Part shown: positions 24,122 through 32,667 of the stretch, piece after piece
How the letters are laid out: each line of letters opens with the position of its first letter
How positions within the stretch are numbered: the stretch's first letter is position 1
DNA from: JARRQB01 sp965368585
Lineage (GTDB): Bacteria; Pseudomonadota; Gammaproteobacteria; Chromatiales; Chromatiaceae
Length of the DNA stretch: 40,767 nt
Assembly (NCBI GenBank): GCA_965368585.1
Contig: CBDUNM010000030.1
Span: 1-40,767, forward strand
Direction of reading: 5' to 3'
Made by a program: the position numbers and the translations under genes
Notes under the pieces: generated by a model
Databases searched by the model: none
Told to the model about the DNA's origin: nothing
What the model saw: the letters and a program-made list of their open reading frames with translations, nothing else

Positions 24122-24897
24122 CGTTATTCAGCCCTCTGGGTTTACATTAATAGTCAAGTCAACTGTCGACGACGCCGGTGGCAGTCCACAAAGACGCAAT
24201 AGCGCACATCAGGACATAGGCCGATCGCTTTAATACAGCGTATTCATATTTCAAAATCAAGGCGCAGCGCATACGTTCGTCGGTGGCACATGCGTTGCCG
24301 CTTGACATGCTTCTCTGTGCGTATCGCGGGAAAACGACTCGCGCATATCAAACTTTTCAGCTCCCTGAAGCTACTCGCACTGTCTGATGTCAGCCCTGAA
24401 CGAGCGGCTGGAGGCGCTCACGTTATCGGAGACCGACCTGACCGCTTCTGATCCGCATCAAACATTCTGATCACGACCCGGAGTATAGGGAGTATAGAAG
24501 GTACAGGCGCCCGCTTTCGCCGGTCGGCGAGAATCCCCCCATCGTCGGATCGCCCCCACCTGAGCGTGCAAACCTGGTTTTGGGTTGGATCTGCACCTTC
24601 TGCAGCCGAGCGTCGTTTATAGGCCGGCACGTTTTTCCGCCCGTTTCGAGCCGTGAGGCCAGGTGGACGATGACCAATAGCGTAGCCATCTTCAGCGCAA
24701 CGTATGTGCTCTGAAAAAGCCCGAACCCGGCCTTTCATGACCCGACGATCGACCCGTTGGTTGAACTCGGCCCCGGTCGGCGCCGATCCATACTTTGAGG
24801 CGGCACCTTGGTCTATCCAACAAGCCTGTTCGCTGCTATTGTCCCGCCTATCGGGCATTTCTAGAAGGATCCTCTAGCCCTTTGCCGGAGGGAGGCA
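24122..24897. other. 776-bp gene-free stretch between divergent hppA and the CBS gene
   Basis: No recognisable coding sequence or RNA gene was found. The longest open frame, on the minus strand at 24418-24858 (146 codons), lacks a good ribosome binding site and any familiar motif and is rich in Arg and Gly. It might be a decayed gene but cannot be supported. A TTGACA at 24302-24307 has no matching -10 at the right distance. Near the right end, CTAGAAGGATCCTCTAG (24861-24877) is an imperfect dyad about 20 bp before the CBS gene. Confidence 0.45.
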
Positions 24898-25359
24898 ATG
24901 ATGACGGCAAGTCTGGTCATGGATCCCCATCCGTCGGTGCTGCACCCCGGCGACACGGTGGGGCAGGCGGTGAAGTTGGTCATGGAGCATCGCTATCGCA
25001 ACCTCCCGGTGGTCGACGAGAACGGCCTGTACCTGGGCGTATTCGATATCAATGTTCTGCTGCGCATTGTGCTACCACCCGCAGTGGTACTGGAGAAAGG
25101 TCTGACTACGGCGCCGTTCGTCACCGATGGGCTGCATGATCTTTACCTACGCCTGGCTGCGCTGAAAGACAAGCCGATCCTCGAGTTTATCAACGAAGAT
25201 GCCGTCGTCGTTAACCCCGACACGCCCTTGGTGGAAAGCCTGCTGGCTCTTTATCACACCCGGACCAGCATTCCCGTAGTGGTAGGTAAGGAGCGCCGAC
25301 TAGCGGGAATGATTTCCTACTGGGACGTCGGCTCACATATCCTCGCGCAGGAGAGCTAG
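24898..25359 (+). CDS. CBS-domain protein
   Basis: A 153-residue protein made of two CBS domains, about residues 1-60 (VMDPHPSVLHPGDTVGQAVKLVMEHRYRNLPVVDENG) and 80-150 (DAVVVNPDTPLVESLLALYHTRTSIPVVVGKERRLAGMIS). Such pairs form a Bateman module that usually binds adenine nucleotides and controls a partner. GGAGGGAGG precedes the tandem ATG codons at 24898 and 24901. The next gene, an ion transporter, begins 6 bp after its stop, so the two are almost surely co-transcribed. A nucleotide-dependent control of that transporter is a reasonable but untested idea. Confidence 0.87.
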   Translation: MMTASLVMDPHPSVLHPGDTVGQAVKLVMEHRYRNLPVVDENGLYLGVFDINVLLRIVLPPAVVLEKGLTTAPFVTDGLHDLYLRLAALKDKPILEFINEDAVVVNPDTPLVESLLALYHTRTSIPVVVGKERRLAGMISYWDVGSHILAQES

Positions 25360-25365
25360 GCTAGG

Positions 25366-26703
25366 ATGCACGCGGAATATGCAACCCAGATGATCTTCGG
25401 CTGGGATTCAATGTGGTTTGCGGGCGCTCTTTTTGTCGTCACTTATGCGCTCATCATGAGCGAAAAGATCAATCGAGCGATCGTTGCCACCAGCGCTGCC
25501 GCGCTCATGGTGCTGGCCGGCGTGATCAGCGAACAAAAGGCGATCGATGGCGTAGATTTCAATACCATCGGTCTGCTCACCGGTATGATGGCGATTGTCG
25601 CCATCACCCGCCGATCCGGTGTGTTTCAGTACCTCGCCGTATGGGCGGCGAAAAAAGCCAACGCCGATCCCTGGGGCATATTGGTGATGCTCGCGCTGGT
25701 CACTGCGCTGCTATCGGCCCTGCTGGACAATGTAACGACGGTACTGCTCATCGCCCCCGTCACCCTGCTGATCACCGAGGCGCTGGGTGTAAAGGCCTAT
25801 CCGTACCTGTTCGCCGAAATCTTCGCCTCGAACATCGGTGGGGCGGCAACCCTGATCGGCGACCCACCCAACATCATGATCGGCTCCTCCGTGGGCCTGA
25901 GTTTCAATGATTTCATCATTCATATGGCCCCTGCTGCGTTGATCGTCATGACGGTCAGCATGCTTCCGATCTACTGGATATGGGGAAAACATCTGCACGC
26001 CAGTGAAGAGAACCGCCGTCGCGTCATGAACTACAAAGAGCGCGATGCAATCACCGACCGAATCTTACTGATTAAATCTCTGACCGTGCTGATGCTGGTA
26101 ATCCTGGGTTTTGCGCTGGCGCATTTCATTGACAAACAACCTTCAACCATTGCCCTTGCAGGTGCAGCCCTGCTGCTGTTGCTGGACAACCTGGGCAGAA
26201 GACCCGCTAAACAATCCGAATCCGTGCACGCAACTTTCTCGGAGGTCGAGTGGGTCACTATCTTCTTCTTCATTGGCCTGTTCGTCGTGGTCCATGGCCT
26301 CGAAAGTACCGGCTTGCTCACCCTGGCGGCTCAGGAAATCCTCACGCTGACCGGCGGCGATCTCACCGTCACCGCGATGGCTATTCTCTGGGGCTCGGCG
26401 ATAGCCTCGGCGGTGGTGGATAATATCCCCTTCGTGGCCGCCACTATTCCGTTGATCAAATCCATGGCTCCCACCTTTGGAGGCGCGGAAAATCTCATGC
26501 CGCTGTGGTGGTCCTTGGCTCTAGGCGCCTGCCTGGGAGGCAACGGCTCGCTGGTGGGCGCCAGCGCGAACCTCATCGTCGCCGGGTTTGCCGAACGCTC
26601 CCGGCAACCGATTGGTTTTATCAGCTTCGCACTGACCGCATTTCCGTTGATGATCCTCAGCATTGGTGTCAGCAGTTTGTACGTCTATCTGCGCTATCTA
26701 TGA
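25366..26703 (+). CDS. ArsB/NhaD family ion transporter
   Basis: A 445-residue integral membrane protein of the ion-transporter superfamily, with about 11-12 hydrophobic helices. The paired signature loops are present: LLDNVTTVLLIAPVTLLI and NIGGAATLIGDPPNIMIG in the first half, VVDNIPFVAATIPLI and GGNGSLVGASANLIVAG in the second. This inverted repeat is shared by NhaD Na+/H+ antiporters, ArsB and the P-protein group. The sequence alone does not decide between Na+, organic anion or oxyanion as substrate. No ars genes are nearby, which argues mildly against arsenite. Its CBS neighbour suggests regulated activity. Confidence 0.87.
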   Translation: MHAEYATQMIFGWDSMWFAGALFVVTYALIMSEKINRAIVATSAAALMVLAGVISEQKAIDGVDFNTIGLLTGMMAIVAITRRSGVFQYLAVWAAKKANADPWGILVMLALVTALLSALLDNVTTVLLIAPVTLLITEALGVKAYPYLFAEIFASNIGGAATLIGDPPNIMIGSSVGLSFNDFIIHMAPAALIVMTVSMLPIYWIWGKHLHASEENRRRVMNYKERDAITDRILLIKSLTVLMLVILGFALAHFIDKQPSTIALAGAALLLLLDNLGRRPAKQSESVHATFSEVEWVTIFFFIGLFVVVHGLESTGLLTLAAQEILTLTGGDLTVTAMAILWGSAIASAVVDNIPFVAATIPLIKSMAPTFGGAENLMPLWWSLALGACLGGNGSLVGASANLIVAGFAERSRQPIGFISFALTAFPLMILSIGVSSLYVYLRYL

Positions 26704-26952
26704 GCTGGTAAGCGTGTTGCTTGGTCCCGGAAGGGCTGACATGGCGTCAACCGGACCAGGAACGCCAAGTTCCGGGGCCTCGAAACAAAAGTCCTGTGCA
26801 CGGTATTCGACACCCGCCACGACGGCACCCCCGGCGCGAATTCCAACCCATGATGACCACGAACTTCCCAAAACGTAAAGGTTTAAGTTGTTTGTTGGCA
26901 TTGACGAGGTGCGACCACTGGAAACGGTGCAGCGCGTAGACGCAGCGCAAAC

Positions 26953-26984
26953 GACAAAAAAAACCGGGCGCCAGGCCCGGTTTC
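26953..26984 (-). terminator. Intrinsic terminator of the ribosomal operon
   Basis: A perfect 9-bp stem, AAACCGGGC (26961-26969) paired with GCCCGGTTT (26975-26983) around the loop GCCAG. On the minus strand it is followed by an eight-T run, about 25 bp after the rplQ stop. It closes the tuf-to-rplQ block. The symmetric stem could also stop plus-strand transcripts from the transporter gene. The 250 bp between it and the transporter stop contain no supported gene. Confidence 0.9.
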
Positions 26985-27007
26985 GTTACTAGGTGCACTC
27001 GAGCGTT

Positions 27008-27409
27008 TTAATCTTCCGCCGCCATCTCTTCAGGCTCTTCTGCCACGACGATGGGGCGGTCTACTAATTCGACGTAAGCCATCGGGGCCTTGTCTCCCGG
27101 ACGGAAGCCGCATTTCAGGATGCGCAAATAACCGCCGGGCCGTTCCCGGTAGCGTGGTCCGAGCTCCACGAACAGCTTGCCAACGGCCGAGTCGCTACGT
27201 AACCGGGCAAAGGCCAGACGACGCTTGGCGACGCTGTCGTCTTTCGCCATCGTAATCAGCGGCTCCGCGACACGGCGCAGTTCTTTTGCCTTCGGCAATG
27301 TCGTTTTAATCATTTCATGCTCAAACAGTGACGCCGTCATGTTGCGATACATCGCCTTACGGTGCGAACTATTACGATTCAACTGTTTGCCGGCTTTGCG
27401 ATGACGCAT
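27008..27409 (-). CDS. rplQ: 50S ribosomal protein L17
   Basis: A 133-residue L17 opening MRHRKAGKQLNRNSSHRKAM and containing the conserved TTLPKAKELRRVAEPLIT and KCGFRPGDKAPMAYVELVDR. It binds 23S rRNA near the exit side of the large subunit. An acidic tail (EEPEEMAAED) makes it a few residues longer than E. coli L17. It is the last gene of the block, 38 bp after rpoA and directly before the terminator. Confidence 0.98.
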   Translation of the reverse strand: MRHRKAGKQLNRNSSHRKAMYRNMTASLFEHEMIKTTLPKAKELRRVAEPLITMAKDDSVAKRRLAFARLRSDSAVGKLFVELGPRYRERPGGYLRILKCGFRPGDKAPMAYVELVDRPIVVAEEPEEMAAED

Positions 27410-27447
27410 GGCTCGACTTCCTTAATTCAGTGACTTAACCAGGGCGA

Positions 27448-28449
27448 CTATTTCGCCATCAATTCTTCAAGATTCTCGGGCGGCCAGTTTTCCAGACGCA
27501 TCCCCAACGACAAACCGCGGGTGGCCAGTACGTCCTTTATTTCAGTCAGCGATTTCTTGCCGAGGTTGGGGGTTTTCAACAACTCGACCTCGGTACGTTG
27601 AATCAAATCGCCAATCAAGAATATGTTTTCCGCCTTCAGGCAGTTCGCCGACCGCACCGTCAGCTCCAGGTCATCGACAGGCCGCAGCAATACCGGGTCA
27701 ACCTCCGGCTTCGCCGGTTCCTTCTCCGTTTCGGCGGCGGTGCTTTCGTCGAGTTTGACGAACGCCGATAGCTGCTCCTGCAGGATGGTGGCCGAACGGC
27801 GTATCGCCTCTTCGGGATCGATGGTTCCGTTGGTCTCGATATCCACAACCAGCCGGTCCAGGTCCGTACGCTGCTCGACGCGAGCGGCCTCGACCGAGTA
27901 CGAAATGCGGCGAATCGGGCTAAACGAGGCGTCCAGGTGGAGATGACCGATCGGTCGGTCTTCACCCGCGGCACTCTCACGTGAGACGGCCGGTACGTAA
28001 CCGCGACCACGCTCGACCTTCAGCGTCATGTCCAGCACGCCGGTGTCCGTAAGGTGAGCGATAACCATATCCGGATTGGTAACAGTAACGCCATGGGTCA
28101 ACTCGATATCGCCAGCTGTCACCACCCCGGGTCCTTTCGCCTGAAGCGACAATGTCGCCTCCGTGCGGTCCTCCATGGAAATCGCCACTTCCTTGAGGTT
28201 GAGCAATATCTCGAGCACGTCCTCTTGAACGCCTTCTACGGCACTGTATTCATGCAGCACCCCTTCGATCTCCGCCTCGGTGATTGCGCAGCCGGGCATG
28301 GACGACAAAAGGATACGGCGCAACGCATTGCCCAGTGTATGACCGAATCCTCTCTCGAGAGGTTCGAGCGACACCTTCGCGTAACGTTCGTTGACAGCCT
28401 GTACGTTGATAATACGCGGCTTAAGGAATTCGGTGACGGAATCCGCCAT
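27448..28449 (-). CDS. rpoA: RNA polymerase alpha subunit
   Basis: A 333-residue alpha subunit. The N-terminal assembly domain (1 to about 235) has LEPLERGFGHTLGNALRRILLSSMPG and the conserved GVLHEYSAVEGVQEDVLEILLNLK. After a charged linker, the C-terminal domain (about 250-333) has the helix-hairpin-helix LTVRSANCLKAENIFLIGDL and TPNLGKKSLTEIKDVL, which contacts upstream promoter elements and activators. It is placed between rpsD and rplQ, as usual in the alpha operon. Confidence 0.99.
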   Translation of the reverse strand: MADSVTEFLKPRIINVQAVNERYAKVSLEPLERGFGHTLGNALRRILLSSMPGCAITEAEIEGVLHEYSAVEGVQEDVLEILLNLKEVAISMEDRTEATLSLQAKGPGVVTAGDIELTHGVTVTNPDMVIAHLTDTGVLDMTLKVERGRGYVPAVSRESAAGEDRPIGHLHLDASFSPIRRISYSVEAARVEQRTDLDRLVVDIETNGTIDPEEAIRRSATILQEQLSAFVKLDESTAAETEKEPAKPEVDPVLLRPVDDLELTVRSANCLKAENIFLIGDLIQRTEVELLKTPNLGKKSLTEIKDVLATRGLSLGMRLENWPPENLEELMAK

Positions 28450-28478
28450 ATGTACTCCCCCGGAGTCCGGTGTCCTTA

Positions 28479-29099
28479 CTACTTGGAATAAAGTTCGACG
28501 ATCAACTGCTCGTTGATTTCAGCCGGCAGTTCGGCGCGGTCCGGAAAACGCTTGAAGACACCGGACATGGCATTGCTGTCCACCTCTACCCAATCCGGAA
28601 AACCGTACTGCTCGGCCAACGCCAGCGAGTTCTTGACGCGATCCTGCTTTTTTGAGCTTTCGCGAACCGCGACCACATCCTCCGGGCCGACGAGGTACGA
28701 CGCCACATTCACCTGGCCGCCGTTGACCAAAACAGCATTGTGGCTCACCAGTTGCCGCGCTTCCGCCCGCGTACTGCCGAAGCCCATGCGGTAGACGACG
28801 TTGTCCAAGCGGCGCTCGAGCGTGCGCAACAGGTTGTCGCCGGTTGGCCCCTTGGCGCGGTCCGCGTTCTTGTAATAATTGCGGAATTGTCGCTCCAAGA
28901 CCCCGTACAGACGCTTGACCTTCTGCTTCTCTCGCAACTGGACGCCATAATCGGACAAGCGGCGGCGGCGATCGCCTTGCTGACCGGGCACTTTTTCCAT
29001 ATTGCATTTGGAATCTACGGCGCGCACACGGCTCTTCAGATACAGATCAGTACCTTCGCGGCGCATCAACTTACATTTGGGACCAATAAACCTTGCCAT
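28479..29099 (-). CDS. rpsD: 30S ribosomal protein S4
   Basis: A 206-residue S4, the same length as in E. coli, a primary 16S rRNA binder and assembly initiator. Visible are MARFIGPKCKLMRREGTDLYL, RLSDYGVQLREKQKVKRLYGVLERQF and the S4 RNA-binding domain RLDNVVYRMGFGSTRAEARQL with VNGGQVNVASY. In enterobacteria S4 represses translation of its own operon by binding a leader before rpsM; a similar spacer exists here at 29889-30002. Confidence 0.99.
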   Translation of the reverse strand: MARFIGPKCKLMRREGTDLYLKSRVRAVDSKCNMEKVPGQQGDRRRRLSDYGVQLREKQKVKRLYGVLERQFRNYYKNADRAKGPTGDNLLRTLERRLDNVVYRMGFGSTRAEARQLVSHNAVLVNGGQVNVASYLVGPEDVVAVRESSKKQDRVKNSLALAEQYGFPDWVEVDSNAMSGVFKRFPDRAELPAEINEQLIVELYSK

Positions 29100-29114
29100 G
29101 ACGCTTGCTCCGGA

Positions 29115-29507
29115 TCAGACGCGACGCTTCTTGGGGGGACGACAACCGTTATGAGGAATCGGTGTCACGTCGGATATACTGGTCACCTTGAATCCCGCAT
29201 TGTTGAACGCGCGTACTGCCGATTCCCTGCCCGGACCAGGCCCCTTGACGTTCACGTCGAGATTCTTGACACCATATTCTTTCGCCACCTGGCCGCATCG
29301 ATCCGCGGCTACCTGAGCAGCAAACGGGGTACTCTTGCGCGAACCGCGAAATCCGGATCCACCAGCCGTTGCCCAGCACAGGGCGTTACCTTGCCGATCG
29401 GTTATCGTGATAATTGTGTTGTTGAAGGACGCATGAACGTGCGCCACTCCATCGGTAACCGTCTTTCTCACCTTTTTCTTGGTGCGAGGGGTCGTACTCT
29501 TTGCCAT
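29115..29507 (-). CDS. rpsK: 30S ribosomal protein S11
   Basis: A 130-residue S11 with VHASFNNTIITITDRQGN, the WATAGGSGFRGSRKSTPFAAQ platform segment and the basic C-terminal tail DVTPIPHNGCRPPKKRRV that lies near the Shine-Dalgarno/anti-Shine-Dalgarno helix. The N-terminal extension is Lys/Arg-rich. It sits 24 bp after rpsM and 15 bp before rpsD, in the standard alpha-operon order. Confidence 0.99.
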   Translation of the reverse strand: MAKSTTPRTKKKVRKTVTDGVAHVHASFNNTIITITDRQGNALCWATAGGSGFRGSRKSTPFAAQVAADRCGQVAKEYGVKNLDVNVKGPGPGRESAVRAFNNAGFKVTSISDVTPIPHNGCRPPKKRRV

Positions 29508-29531
29508 CTGGCTGATCCTAAGTAGTGCTGA

Positions 29532-29888
29532 CTATCGTTTAATCGGACGGCGCGGGCCCTTGCGGGTGCGCGCGTTGGTTTGTGTTCGCTGGCCGCGCAA
29601 CGGCAACCCACGCCGATGGCGGATTCCCCGATTGCAGCCAAGATCCATCAGGCGCTTGATGTTCATCGAAACTTCACGCCGCAAATCGCCCTCGACGGTG
29701 AATTTCGCCACTTCGTTTCTCAGCCGTTCGACATCGTCCTCGCTAAGTTCGATAACCTTGCGAGTCGGCTCGACACCGGCTGCTCTACAAATCTCGGTCG
29801 ATCGATTCTTACCGATTCCGTAGATGGACGTGAGCGCAATCACTGTGTGCTTGCGATCGGGAATGTTGACGCCTGCGATGCGGGCCAT
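29532..29888 (-). CDS. rpsM: 30S ribosomal protein S13
   Basis: A 118-residue S13 that binds the head of the 30S subunit and contacts tRNA and the 50S. It starts MARIAGVNIPDRKHTVIAL, has the helix-hairpin-helix region YGIGKNRSTEICRAAGV and the basic C-terminus RGQRTQTNARTRKGPRRP. GGAG precedes the ATG. It is the first gene of the alpha-operon segment, after a 113-bp spacer that may hold the regulatory leader. Confidence 0.99.
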   Translation of the reverse strand: MARIAGVNIPDRKHTVIALTSIYGIGKNRSTEICRAAGVEPTRKVIELSEDDVERLRNEVAKFTVEGDLRREVSMNIKRLMDLGCNRGIRHRRGLPLRGQRTQTNARTRKGPRRPIKR

Positions 29889-30002
29889 CTTGGTAATCTC
29901 CTGAATATCGCCCCAGACTAATAAACGAGCGGCGCGCGAAAACGGGTGAGTGTACCTCGTCCTACGGGCTACTGCAATCCATTAGTCGATAACTCTTCTG
30001 TG
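29889..30002 (-). promoter_or_regulatory. Candidate alpha-operon leader (S4-responsive region)
   Basis: The spacer between rpmJ and rpsM occupies the place where gammaproteobacteria carry the pseudoknotted alpha-operon ribosome binding site controlled by S4. Exact 7-base arms GACTAAT (29916-29922) and ATTAGTC (29981-29987) can close a long-range stem, and a CCCGTTTTCG segment lies between them on the minus strand. The match is by position and pairing only; the full pseudoknot was not traced. Confidence 0.4.
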
Positions 30003-30116
30003 TCAGCCTTGGCGCTGTTTGTGACGCGGATCAGTGCAGATGACGCGAATAACGCCACGACGCTTAATGATCTTGCAGTTCCGGCATAGTCTTTTTACTG
30101 ACGCACGAACCTTCAC
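30003..30116 (-). CDS. rpmJ: 50S ribosomal protein L36
   Basis: A 37-residue L36 beginning with a GTG codon: MKVRASVKRLCRNCKIIKRR, then VIRVICTDPRHKQRQG. Cys11, Cys14, Cys27 and His32 form the zinc ribbon, so this is the zinc-binding (C+) form rather than the zinc-free variant some bacteria use in zinc shortage. GAGGAG lies upstream. It is located between secY and rpsM, its normal place, 27 bp after the secY stop. Confidence 0.96.
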   Translation of the reverse strand: MKVRASVKRLCRNCKIIKRRGVIRVICTDPRHKQRQG

Positions 30117-30143
30117 GCTGTTTTCTCCTCAATCCGAATCGAC

Positions 30144-31493
30144 TTAACGCAGCATGCCAGTGCCGCCGTAGCCCTTTAAATTTGCTTTCTTCATCAGGCC
30201 TTCGTACTGATGTGACATGAGATGCGCCTGCACTTGAGCCATGAAATCCATCACTACCACCACCACGATCAGCAGCGATGTACCGCCGAAGTAGAAAGGA
30301 ACGTTCCAACCGACGATCAGAAACTCGGGCAGTAAACACACCGCGGTGATGTACAGAGCGCCGGCCAGTGTCAGCCGGGACATGACGCCATCGATGTATT
30401 TTGCGGTCTGCTCCCCAGGGCGTATCCCCGGAATAAACGCGCCGGATCGCTTCAGGTTGTCTGCCGTTTCGCGCGAATTGAACACCAGCGCGGTGTAGAA
30501 AAAGCAGAAAAATATGATCGCCGCCGCATACAACACCACGTAGACCGGCTCACCCGGCGACACCTTCGCGATGATGTCCTGTAGCCAACGCATGTTCTCA
30601 GCACTGCCCGCCCATGACGCCAGGGTCGTCGGGAAGAGTATGATGCTCGACGCGAAAATCGGCGGGATGACGCCCGCCATGTTCAGCTTGAGCGGCAAAT
30701 GACTGCTCTGCGCCGCGTAGACCTTCCGCCCCTGCTGCCGTTTCGCGTAATTCACCGTCACGCGACGCTGACCGCGCTCGACGAACACCACGAAAGCCGT
30801 TACGCCGACGGCGAGCACGAACAGGAATAGCGCCAGCAGCGGATTCATTTCACCATTGCGCACCAGTTCGATCACGGCCCCGAACGCGGACGGCAATCCC
30901 GCCACGATTCCGGCGAAAATGATGATCGAAATACCGTTACCCAAGCCGCGTTCGGTAATCTGCTCACCGAGCCACATGAGAAACATCGTACCGGTCACCA
31001 GCGACACGGTCGCGGTAAACACGAACCCAGGGCCCGTTTGGACAACGTAATTCATGCCGGATATCGCCTGGCCCTGCAAGCTCATCGATATGCCGATGGC
31101 CTGAAACGTCGCCAGAACAACCGTGCCGTAGCGTGTGTACTGCGTTATCTTGCGCCGTCCCGCCTCGCCTTCTTTCTTCAACTGCTCGAGCTTGGGTACA
31201 ACCGCCGACATCAGCTGCATGATGATCGACGCGGAGATATAGGGCATGATCCCCAAAGCCAGCAAAGAAGCACGTTCCAACGCACCTCCCGAGAACATGT
31301 TGAACATGTCGAGAATGGTGCCTTGCTGCTGATTGAAGAATTCAGCCAAGGCCGCGGGATTGACGCCCGGCACCGGAATGAAGGTGCCAACCCGGTAGAC
31401 AACCAGAGCGCCGAGCAGGAAGAAAATACGCTGTCGCAGCTCGGTCAGTTGACCCAACTGCATACCACCCGTTAAACCCTTGTTAGCGGCCAT
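30144..31493 (-). CDS. secY: Preprotein translocase subunit SecY
   Basis: A 449-residue channel protein with ten membrane segments, the core of the Sec translocon in the inner membrane. Family hallmarks are IPVPGVNPAALAEFF near the N-terminus, the plug-region LGIMPYISASIIMQL, RVTVNYAKRQQGRKVYAAQSSHLPLKLN, GVIPPIFASSII and the C-terminal GGTSLLIVVVVVMDFMAQVQ. It follows rplO by 23 bp, as in the spc operon. Confidence 0.99.
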   Translation of the reverse strand: MAANKGLTGGMQLGQLTELRQRIFFLLGALVVYRVGTFIPVPGVNPAALAEFFNQQQGTILDMFNMFSGGALERASLLALGIMPYISASIIMQLMSAVVPKLEQLKKEGEAGRRKITQYTRYGTVVLATFQAIGISMSLQGQAISGMNYVVQTGPGFVFTATVSLVTGTMFLMWLGEQITERGLGNGISIIIFAGIVAGLPSAFGAVIELVRNGEMNPLLALFLFVLAVGVTAFVVFVERGQRRVTVNYAKRQQGRKVYAAQSSHLPLKLNMAGVIPPIFASSIILFPTTLASWAGSAENMRWLQDIIAKVSPGEPVYVVLYAAAIIFFCFFYTALVFNSRETADNLKRSGAFIPGIRPGEQTAKYIDGVMSRLTLAGALYITAVCLLPEFLIVGWNVPFYFGGTSLLIVVVVVMDFMAQVQAHLMSHQYEGLMKKANLKGYGGTGMLR

Positions 31494-31516
31494 ATCTAAA
31501 CGCTACCCTGGACTTT

Positions 31517-31951
31517 TCAGTCCTCAACCTTTCCGCCAGCCGCCTCAATGGCGGCACGTGCGCCCTTGGTTGCGCGCAGCCCCTTGATCGTAATCGCCTT
31601 CTCGAGCTTACCCGATAAGATCACTTTCGCCCGCGCAATGCTGCGCGGCAGTAGATCGGCCTTGTAGAGCGCCTGCAGATCTACAACTTCCTGGTTGACC
31701 TTGGCCAGCTTGTCGAGCCGGACTTCTCCGGTCATTGCGGTTTTTCGTGATTTGAAACCGACTTTCGGCAAACGCCGCTGGAGCGGCATTTGCCCGCCTT
31801 CGAATCCGACCTTGTTGAAACCGCCCGAGCGGGATTTTTGACCCTTGTGTCCACGCCCCGCGGTTTTGCCAATCCCGCTGCCGATACCGCGACCGACGCG
31901 TTTTTTGCCCGGTCGACTGCCAGCAGCCGGTTTTAGTGTATTGAGGCGCAT
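31517..31951 (-). CDS. rplO: 50S ribosomal protein L15
   Basis: A 144-residue L15, a late-assembly 23S rRNA binder. The N-terminal half is the glycine/arginine-rich extension MRLNTLKPAAGSRPGKKRVG and GRGIGSGIGKTAGRGHKGQK; the globular half has GFEGGQMPLQRRLPKVGFKS. The start codon directly abuts the rpmD stop codon, indicating coupled translation. The size equals the E. coli protein. Confidence 0.98.
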   Translation of the reverse strand: MRLNTLKPAAGSRPGKKRVGRGIGSGIGKTAGRGHKGQKSRSGGFNKVGFEGGQMPLQRRLPKVGFKSRKTAMTGEVRLDKLAKVNQEVVDLQALYKADLLPRSIARAKVILSGKLEKAITIKGLRATKGARAAIEAAGGKVED

Positions 31952-32143
31952 TTAGGCATCCTCCAGTACGTGAACCATGTAACACACCTTATTCAACATA
32001 CCTCGGGTAGACGGCGTGTCTTCGACTTCTACCACCTGGTGCATTCTCCGCAATCCAAGCCCCCGCACACAGTCCCGATGGTTTTTGAGGCGCCCGTAGA
32101 TTGAACGCACCAGTTTTATCTTCATTGTTTTATTTTCCGACAT
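31952..32143 (-). CDS. rpmD: 50S ribosomal protein L30
   Basis: A 63-residue L30 with the single small ferredoxin-like fold: KIKLVRSIYGRLKNHRDCV, RGLGLRRMHQVVEVEDTPS and GMLNKVCYMVHVLE. The ATG at 32143, 7 bp after the rpsE stop, is chosen; a longer frame to 32227 overlaps rpsE. The leading MSENKT adds a few residues before the usual MKIKL start, so Met7 is an alternative start. Confidence 0.95.
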   Translation of the reverse strand: MSENKTMKIKLVRSIYGRLKNHRDCVRGLGLRRMHQVVEVEDTPSTRGMLNKVCYMVHVLEDA

Positions 32144-32150
32144 GGCTGCT

Positions 32151-32657
32151 TCACCCCAGAATTTCTTCGACCGTTTTACCGCGCTTGGCCGCGATCGTTT
32201 CGGCATCGGACATCGATACGAGTCCATTTAGGGTGGCGCGCACGACGTTGATGGCATTGTTGGTGCCGATGCACTTGGCCAGTACGTTGTTGACGCCAAC
32301 GACCTCGAAAACGGCACGCATGGCACCACCGGCAATGATTCCGGTACCTTCCGAAGCAGGTTGCATATAGACCTTGGCGGCACCGTGCCGGCCGACGACC
32401 GGGTATTGCAACGTGCCTTCCTTGAGACCTACCTTTTTCATACCTCGACGCGCGGCTTCCATTGCTTTTTGGATTGCGATCGGCACTTCTTTCGCCTTAC
32501 CAGTTCCAAAACCGACCTTCCCGTCCCCGTCTCCGACCACGACCAGCGCCGAAAAACCGAATACCCGACCACCCTTTACCACCTTCGCCACGCGATTGAC
32601 GGCAATCAGTTTTTCCAGAAGATCATCACCAGCGGATTTTGCTTCATAGTTTGCCAT
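32151..32657 (-). CDS. rpsE: 30S ribosomal protein S5
   Basis: A 168-residue S5, involved in decoding accuracy and mRNA unwinding at the entry site. The double-stranded-RNA-binding-like N-terminal part reads LLEKLIAVNRVAKVVKGGRV and FSALVVVGDGDGKVGFGTGK; the C-terminal part has PASEGTGIIAGGAMRAVFEV and TNNAINVVRATLNGL. It lies between rplR and rpmD. Confidence 0.99.
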   Translation of the reverse strand: MANYEAKSAGDDLLEKLIAVNRVAKVVKGGRVFGFSALVVVGDGDGKVGFGTGKAKEVPIAIQKAMEAARRGMKKVGLKEGTLQYPVVGRHGAAKVYMQPASEGTGIIAGGAMRAVFEVVGVNNVLAKCIGTNNAINVVRATLNGLVSMSDAETIAAKRGKTVEEILG

Positions 32658-32667
32658 TACTTAGTCC

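Noticed and set aside
24302..24330. TTGACA promoter element
   Set aside because: No -10 hexamer is found at 16-18 bp spacing.
24418..24858. 146-codon minus-strand open frame in the hppA-CBS spacer
   Set aside because: No recognisable domain or ribosome binding site; kept only as a possible relic.
24861..24877. CTAGAAGGATCCTCTAG dyad before the CBS gene
   Set aside because: Only AGGATCCT is perfectly symmetric; the outer arms are offset by one base, so it is too weak to call an operator.
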